Source: Anaerococcus rubeinfantis (GTDB lineage: Bacteria; Bacillota; Clostridia; Tissierellales; Peptoniphilaceae). Taken from it: DNA of 64,000 nt. Numbering within the stretch: the first letter of the stretch is position 1; every line of letters starts with the position of its first letter. The translations under genes and the position numbers were made by a program. The DNA lies in NCBI RefSeq assembly GCF_001487145.1, contig NZ_LN913016.1, positions 1 through 64,000 of the forward strand, given 5' to 3'. Below, one piece after another: positions 58,877 through 64,000 of this stretch. Under the pieces are notes generated by a model. That model did not search any database. It had not been told where the DNA came from and saw nothing but the letters and a program-made list of their open reading frames with translations.

Positions 58877-59731
58877 ATGAAAAAATTAGGAAAAATTGCC
58901 TTGGGACTTGCCCTACTTGTGGGACTTAGCTCATGTGGAAACAAGGAAGAAAGTAAAGTTACATCAAATTCAAATTCAACAGAAAATCCAAAAGAAAAAC
59001 AAAGTATAAAAATCGGAGTTGTTGGGGAATATAACGACGTATTAAATGAAGTTATAAAAAGATATAAGGAAAAAACAGGAAATGAGGTTGAGCTTGTAGT
59101 ATTTTCAGATTACAACCAACCAAACGAGGCACTAGAATCTGGAGATATTGATTTAAACGCCTACCAACACAAAAAATTCCTAGAAGAATATAACAAAGAT
59201 CACAAAACAGACCTTGTTTCAGTAGGAAACACAATGCTTGCACCACTTGGAATTTATTCAAAAAAATATAAATCATTGGACGAAGTAAAGGAAAATGATG
59301 AAGTAGTAATTCCAAACGATGCATCAAACGGAGCAAGAGCCCTATTCCTATTACAAGATGCAGGACTTATAAAAGTAAAAGGAGAAAAGGGAGCTTCCGT
59401 AACAGTAAACGATATAGAAGAAAATTCAAAAAATCTAAAAATTACAGAAGTTGACGCTGCTCAAACAGCAAGAAATCTCGATTCAGCTGCCCTTGCAATT
59501 GTAAATGATACCTTCGCCCTAGATTCAAAAATTGCAACTGAATATCCAGCTTTAAAATTTGAAGAATCAAAAGCAGACGACACAAACCCATATGTGAATG
59601 TATTTGCAGCCAAAAAAGATAGAAAAGATGACGAAGTTTTAAATGATTTTGTGAAAAATTATTATCAAACAGATGACACCAAAAAAGACTACGAAAAATT
59701 CACAGGAGGAGCATGGATCCCAGCTTGGTAA
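58877..59731 (+). CDS. metQ: Methionine-binding lipoprotein MetQ, copy 2
   Basis: A 284-residue paralogue of the preceding gene: lipobox LSSC, then FSDYNQPNEALESGDIDLNA, YQHKKFLEEYN and IPNDASNGARALFLLQ. It ends GGAWIPAW where copy 1 ends GSEIPAWK. The two differ moderately throughout, so they may bind L- and D-methionine or N-acyl/peptide forms. It is the last gene of the operon; a GC-poor hairpin (GGCTATGAG/CTCATAGCT, 59758-59781) follows. Confidence 0.92.
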   Translation: MKKLGKIALGLALLVGLSSCGNKEESKVTSNSNSTENPKEKQSIKIGVVGEYNDVLNEVIKRYKEKTGNEVELVVFSDYNQPNEALESGDIDLNAYQHKKFLEEYNKDHKTDLVSVGNTMLAPLGIYSKKYKSLDEVKENDEVVIPNDASNGARALFLLQDAGLIKVKGEKGASVTVNDIEENSKNLKITEVDAAQTARNLDSAALAIVNDTFALDSKIATEYPALKFEESKADDTNPYVNVFAAKKDRKDDEVLNDFVKNYYQTDDTKKDYEKFTGGAWIPAW

Positions 59732-60008
59732 AAATTTAATACCCCCTAAAATATAAAGGCTATGAGTTTTGCTCATAGCTCAGAGTGTAGACAAATTATG
59801 AATGTAGATAATATTTTATTTTAAAATAAAAATTGAGCTACATACCATCTCGACTAAGTGAGTGCAACGAATGCACGGAGAGATCTCATGAGATTTCTCG
59901 ACTCACTACGTTCGCTCGAAACCTGTTAGGAAAAATCAAGTGTTTTTTTAAAAAAATTAAATAAATTTATAACTAAATTTGACCATAGGAAATAAGCCCT
60001 CTTTGAAC
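59732..60008. other. Non-coding stretch between metQ and the IS element
   Basis: It holds a hairpin after metQ (59758-59781), a REP-like structured segment (59848-59921) and AT-rich filler. No open reading frame with a ribosome site is seen. Confidence 0.6.
59848..59921. repeat. REP-like palindromic element
   Basis: This segment is richer in GC than its surroundings and has nested structure: GTGCA-ACGAA-TGCAC, the near-palindrome AGATCTCATGAGATTTCT in the centre, and TCTCGACT repeated at 59848 and 59896. The right end CTCACTACGTTCGCTCGAAA resembles a short intergenic repeat type seen in Firmicutes (from memory, not searched). It stands next to an insertion sequence. Confidence 0.5.
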
Positions 60009-60061
60009 TGACCCCCCAAAAGTTAGACCTAAAAAACTAACTAAAGGAGGTCAGTTTTTTT

Positions 60062-60654
60062 ATGGCAAAATATAGCACAGAATTCAAAATGAAAGTGGTA
60101 AAAGAATATTTAGAATCCAGCAATCTGATATATATCTTTATCAAATAAATACGGCATCCCAAATGAATGCGTAATTAGAAGATGGGTAAATGCGTACAAG
60201 TCACAAGGTTATGAAGGGCTAAAAGTAAAAAGGAAAAATGCACAATATACATTGGAATATAAGTTAAATGTAGTAAACTTGTATTTAACAGGAGAAATGT
60301 CCTATCAAAGCCTAGCAAATGAATTAAAAATAAACAATCCGTCAATAATAACAAGGTGGGTAATAGACTTTAGAGAAAAAGCATAGAAGGACTGAAATCT
60401 AAAAAGAGGGGAAGACCTTCAAAAATGCCAAAATTACCGAAGAAATCAACAGATATCAAAATAGACTCATCAGTAAACTTAACTAATTCAGAAAATAATT
60501 CATTAACACAAGCACAACTAAAAGAAAAAATAAAGAAATTAGAAGAAAAAAACTACTGGCTTAAACTAGAAAATGATGCAATAAAAAAAAGATAGAATTG
60601 TCTCAAATGACAGATGCAGAAATAAGACAATTGCTGAAACAATCAGGGTCTTAA
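60062..60654 (+). pseudogene. IS3-family transposase OrfA, frameshifted
   Basis: It starts MAKYSTEFKMKVVKEYLESS after AAAGGAGG. The HTH-23-type segments LSNKYGIPNECVIRRW and SLANELKINNPSIITRW and a leucine-zipper region (KEKIKKLEEKNYWLKLEND) are legible only by changing frame near 60130, 60378 and in the A8 run at 60583-60590. Confidence 0.85.
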
Positions 60655-61510
60655 GAAACAAATACAAATTGAAAGACTTGTTAATATACTTTAATCTACC
60701 AAAATCAACATTTATGTATTGGCAAAAACATTTAAATATGCCAAATAAAGATGAAGAAATTGAAAATAAAATACTTAAAATTAGAAAAGAAAATCCAAAC
60801 TACGGCTATAGAAGAATAACAGCTATGTTAAAATAACAGGACTAATAATAAACAAAAAGAAAGTACAAAGATTAGTTCAAAAGCTAAAACTACAAGTAAA
60901 AAGTTATTCAAGAAAATTTAGAAAATACTCATTCTACAAAGGACAGATAGGAAAGATATCAGACAATAAAATAAAAAGAAACTTTAAAGTAGAAAAACCA
61001 TATATTCAAATAACAACAGATACAACAGAATTTAAGTATTTAGAAAAAGATAAAACAGGAACCTATCAAATAAAGAAACTCTATCTAAATCCATACTTAG
61101 ATATGTATAACAGTGAGATACTAAGCTATGAAATATCAAAATAACCAACAATAGAACCAATCCTAAAAGCCTTAGATAAAGCAATAAAAGTAACTAACAA
61201 AACAAAAGAAAAAAGAATATTCCACTCAGACCAAGGATGGGCATATCAAAAAAATCAATACACATCAAGGTTAGAAGCAAACAGCATCATCCAATCCATG
61301 TCCAGAAAAGGCAACTGCTTAGACAACTCACCAATGGAAAACTTCTTTGGAATATTAAAACAAGAAATATACTATGGACACAAATTCTATTCATACGAGC
61401 ACTTAAAACAAACAATTAAAGATTTCATAAAATATTATAACGAAGAAAGAATAAGAGAAAAATTAGGATACCTATCACCAGTAGAATATAGAAAGAAAAA
61501 TGCAGCATAA
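60630..61510 (+). pseudogene. IS3-family transposase OrfB (DDE integrase), frameshifted
   Basis: The conserved HTH_21 motif NYGYRRITAML, DDE-core segments TTDTTEFKYL and FHSDQGWAYQ, and CLDNSPMENFFGILKQE with the C-terminal YNEERIREKLGYLSPVEYR identify an IS150-type OrfB. A frame break near 60832 and an in-frame TAA near 61142, where glutamine is expected, inactivate it. Confidence 0.85.
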
Positions 61511-61717
61511 AAATCTTCTACCCCTAAGGGTAGGAAAGGACAAAGAAATACCAGAGCTAGTTTAGTTCTAACTCTGGTATTAGGTCCAACTTAATGGGGT
61601 CACCTTATTTTTAGTTTCATCGTCTTTTTTCTATCTTAGGATTTTTGCAATAGCCTTTTTTAATTGAAACTTTATAAAACAAACCAAGTATATTAAAATA
61701 CACAAAAGGAGAAAAAC

Positions 61718-62592
61718 ATGCAAATAAAAGAAATCTATATACCTTTTAGAAACTACAAAACATACACAAGAATAGTAAATTCTAACGGGAAAAAGCACCG
61801 TTAATATTTTTACATGGTGGTCCTGGCTCGGCCCACAATTATTTTGAAATCTTTAATGAATTGCTAAAAAACTTGATAGACCATTAATAATGTATGACCA
61901 AATAGGATGTGGTTTTTCAGCAGTAGATGTTCCGACTACTTGCTTTACCAAAGATTTTTGACTAGATGAACTTGAAAATCTTATACAATATCTAAAACTT
62001 GATAATTATCATATTTTAGGGCAATCTTGGGGCGGAATGATGGCAATAGACTACCTATGCGATAGGGAAAGTAAAAGTGTAAAATCGGTAATTCTTTCAT
62101 CGACTCTTTCATCAGCAAAAATGTTGGAAGAAGAACAATATAGGAGAATATCCTACATGGATAAAAAAGATAGGGAGGCTATCTACCAAGCAAGGAGAGA
62201 AGGAAACTATACAGATAAAAACTACATTGTTGCCTTTGATAAATTCATGGAAAAATATTGCTCATCAAAAGCTGGTCCTAATTCAACTGAATACCTAATA
62301 AGAGAAAAAATAGGTGGAAAACTTGCTTACCTTACAGGCTGGGGAGAAAATGAATTTATCCCGCAAGGAAGCTTATCCGACTTCAAATATACAGACAAAC
62401 TTTGTCAAATAAAGACAAAAACTCTAATAATGTCAGGGCAAATGGATCTATCATCACCCTACATAGGTAAAATTTTAAATGATAAAATAAAAAACTCCAC
62501 CTGGCACCTATTTCAATACTCAAGACAGTTTTATCGACCAAAAAGAAGAATACTTTGAAGCCTTAGAAAAATTTTTAAAAAATTTATCTTAA
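61718..62592 (+). pseudogene. Proline iminopeptidase-type alpha/beta hydrolase, frameshifted
   Basis: An AAAGGAG-preceded ATG opens a frame that matches the prolyl aminopeptidase family: FLHGGPGSAHNYF, MYDQIGCGFSA, the nucleophile motif GQSWGGMM and a C-terminal cap and end (EEYFEALEKFLKNLS). Frame breaks occur in the A5 run at 61790 and the A6 run at 61866, a TGA interrupts near 61958, and another shift lies near 62525. The longest open piece is 62037-62558. The gene would make a ~290-residue peptidase if repaired. Confidence 0.8.
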
Positions 62593-62684
62593 AATCATTT
62601 AAAATCAAGCTATTTAAACCAATGACAAGAAAAGATAATATTTATATAATGAACAAAAGATGAACTGTAAAGTTAGGAGATTTT

Positions 62685-63589
62685 ATGAAAAAATATTAGT
62701 TATACTTGCAGCAGGCATTGGTTCAAGATATGGTTCGGGTATAAAGCAATTGGCAAAAATGGACAAAAACAACTATATAATTATTGGTTACTCAATATAT
62801 GATGCAATAAAAGCAGGTTTTGAAAAAAAGTTGTATTCATAATAAGAAAAGATATAGAAAAGGACTTCAAAGAAATTATAAGAGATAGAATTTCAGAAAA
62901 AATTGAAGTTTCATATGCTTATCAAAGCATTGATTTGCCAGAAGACTTTGAAAAATCATCACAAAGAAAAAACATGTGGAACAGTTCTGGCCTTAATTTC
63001 TTGTAAAAATATAGTTAAAGAACCCTTTTTATTAATAAACGCAGACGATTATTATGAAAAAGAACCCTATGCCGAAATGTATAAATTTTTAGACAAAGAA
63101 AGCAAAGGGGAAAATAAAATTGCTCTTGCAGGCTACAAACTAAAAAACACCTATCAAAAAATGGCAAAGTAACAAGAGGTATATGTCTTACAGATGAACA
63201 AAACCATCTTTTCGATATAAAAGAAACTCATGAAATATTCTTAGAAAATGGGAAATTATCATCAAAAGAAAATAGAAGCTCGGATGTTCTAAATATAAAT
63301 AGCCCAGTATCCATGAATATGTTGGCATTTTTTCCTGAAATAATAGATATTGCCTATGATTACTATATAAAATATCTTGAAAGAAATAAAAATAACTTGA
63401 TGGAAGCAGAATACGTCCTTCCGGATTTTCTGGCAGAACTTTTAAAAGATAAAAAAAGCGTAAGTTAAACTAATACCAACACCAGAGAAATGGATAGGTA
63501 TAATCTACAAAGAGGATTTAAAACCCGCCCAAGATGCTTTCAAAGAATTAATAGCAAACAAAGAATACCTTGAAAATTTGTGGAAATAA
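62685..63589 (+). pseudogene. Sugar nucleotidyltransferase-like protein, frameshifted
   Basis: TTAGGAG precedes the ATG. The nucleotidyltransferase start ILVILAAGIGSRYGSGIKQL appears only after correcting the A6 run at 62688-62693. Further parts (LLINADDYYEKE with the metal-binding Asp pair, LAGYKLKNT, VTRGICLTDEQN, PTPEKWIGI) lie in changing frames. Breaks lie at 62823-62829, near 62965, at 63156-63161 and near 63465. The intact protein would be a ~300-residue glucose-1-phosphate uridylyltransferase-like enzyme. Confidence 0.78.
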
Positions 63590-63600
63590 AAACAAAAATA

Positions 63601-63655
63601 AAAAACTTGGAAATTCACAGCTAATAAAAGTTGTAATTTCCAAGTTTTTTATTTA
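63601..63655. terminator. Terminator after the nucleotidyltransferase pseudogene
   Basis: AAAAACTTGGAAATT pairs with AATTTCCAAGTTTTT, followed by T residues. The next 130 bases are almost purely A-rich with nothing recognised. Confidence 0.88.
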
Positions 63656-63785
63656 AATAGAGATAATTTTTAATAAAAAGAATAAAAATAAAGAAGAAAC
63701 CGAATAAAAAAAAGAAAAATAAAGAAAAATATAATAAAATCAAAAAAATAAAGTCAAAAAAAACCAAAAAAACAAAGAAAAACGA

Positions 63786-63816
63786 TTGACATTCAAAAAT
63801 AATATGTTATTATAAT
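63786..63816 (+). promoter_or_regulatory. Promoter of the terminal dehydrogenase gene
   Basis: A perfect TTGACA is followed by TATTAT after 16 bases or TATAAT after 19 bases, about 30 bases before the start codon. Confidence 0.7.
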
Positions 63817-63843
63817 AATAAATAAAGAAAATTAGGAGGTATT

Positions 63844-64000
63844 ATGAAAGCGTTAGCAAGATATGGTAAGAAATTTGGTGGTTACAGACTTATAGATGTA
63901 GATATACCAAAATGTGGTAAGGAAGACATTATTATAAGAGTAAAGGCTGCAGCAATATGTGGTGCTGATATGAAACATTTTAAAGTTGATAACGGTTCCG
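63844..64000 (+). CDS. Zinc-type alcohol/sorbitol dehydrogenase (partial, cut by window end)
   Basis: TTAGGAGG precedes the ATG. The 52 visible codons match the N-terminus of medium-chain dehydrogenases: MKALARYGKKFGG, DVDIPKCGKEDIIIRVKAAA and ICGADMKHF, where the cysteine of CGAD is the usual catalytic zinc ligand. Sorbitol, threonine and alcohol dehydrogenases share this start, so the substrate cannot be told. The rest lies beyond the window. Confidence 0.85.
   Translation, partial: MKALARYGKKFGGYRLIDVDIPKCGKEDIIIRVKAAAICGADMKHFKVDNGS

Larger units (their letters stand above)
60009..61602 (+). mobile_element. Decayed IS3-family (IS150-like) insertion sequence
   Basis: An element of about 1.59 kb bounded by imperfect inverted repeats: left TGACCCCCCAAAAGTTAGACC, right (complement) TGACCCCATTAAGTTGGACC. 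It encodes an OrfA with two helix-turn-helix units and an OrfB with the integrase core, both broken by frameshifts and stops. No convincing target duplication is seen. Transposition by its own enzyme is not expected. Confidence 0.88.

Noticed and set aside
60009-61602. Active insertion sequence
   Set aside because: Both transposase frames are interrupted several times and no target duplication is recognisable.

Overview
The window comes from a low-GC, Gram-positive, obligately anaerobic bacterium. Pyruvate:ferredoxin oxidoreductase, a T-box leader, a glmS ribozyme, an L13 leader, a CIRCE element, a class B sortase and a sortable giant surface protein together suggest a Gram-positive anaerobic coccus such as Anaerococcus or Peptoniphilus (Peptoniphilaceae). 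The genus is inferred from overall protein character, not from a search.

Layout. 1-5.6 kb: the end of an rRNA operon, with a 23S rRNA whose 5' tip lies outside the window and which carries an intervening sequence in helix 45, then 5S rRNA, 19 intact tRNA genes and two tRNA relics. 5.9-11 kb: the TrkA/TrkH potassium system, a membrane-anchored XRE regulator and two tandem DUF554 membrane proteins. 11.3-15.2 kb: thiD, then a cassette (peptide-regulator-like HTH protein, divergent lipoprotein-like micropeptide, membrane thioredoxin, secreted four-cysteine peptide), then a second, truncated thiD 3' end and a CbiK-type chelatase. 15.2-20.2 kb: rplM-rpsI with L13 leader, paired chromate transporters, queH, ferritin, an aldose-epimerase-like protein and two micro-membrane proteins.

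20.2-33.6 kb is a large Amadori-product (fructoselysine) catabolic locus. FrlA-type permease and an amidohydrolase are transcribed leftward. Rightward run FrlB, two FrlD kinases, two FrlC epimerases, two GntR/UTRA regulators, an amidohydrolase-fold protein, a YjbQ protein, a BtpA/SgcQ protein and a FGGY kinase. The likely flow is uptake by FrlA, phosphorylation by FrlD and cleavage by FrlB to glucose 6-phosphate plus lysine. The extra genes suggest further glycated substrates.

33.7-47.2 kb: HAD phosphatase, glutaredoxin, sortase B, Ogg glycosylase, groESL under CIRCE, a 2145-residue repeat-rich surface protein with a long leader, and an ABC exporter. 47.5-59.7 kb: a dicarboxylate/amino-acid symporter and PFOR that share a palindromic sequence in their upstream regions, glmS behind its ribozyme, and a T-box-controlled methionine acquisition operon (M20 hydrolase, MetN, MetI, two MetQ). 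59.7-63.6 kb: a decayed zone with a REP-like structure, a broken IS3-family element and two further genes broken mainly by one-base losses in A tracts. The window ends inside a zinc-type alcohol dehydrogenase gene.

The most novel-looking unit is the 12.2-14.2 kb cassette: a candidate peptide-signalled, thioredoxin-assisted system for a secreted cysteine peptide, lying between an intact thiD and a homologous thiD fragment.
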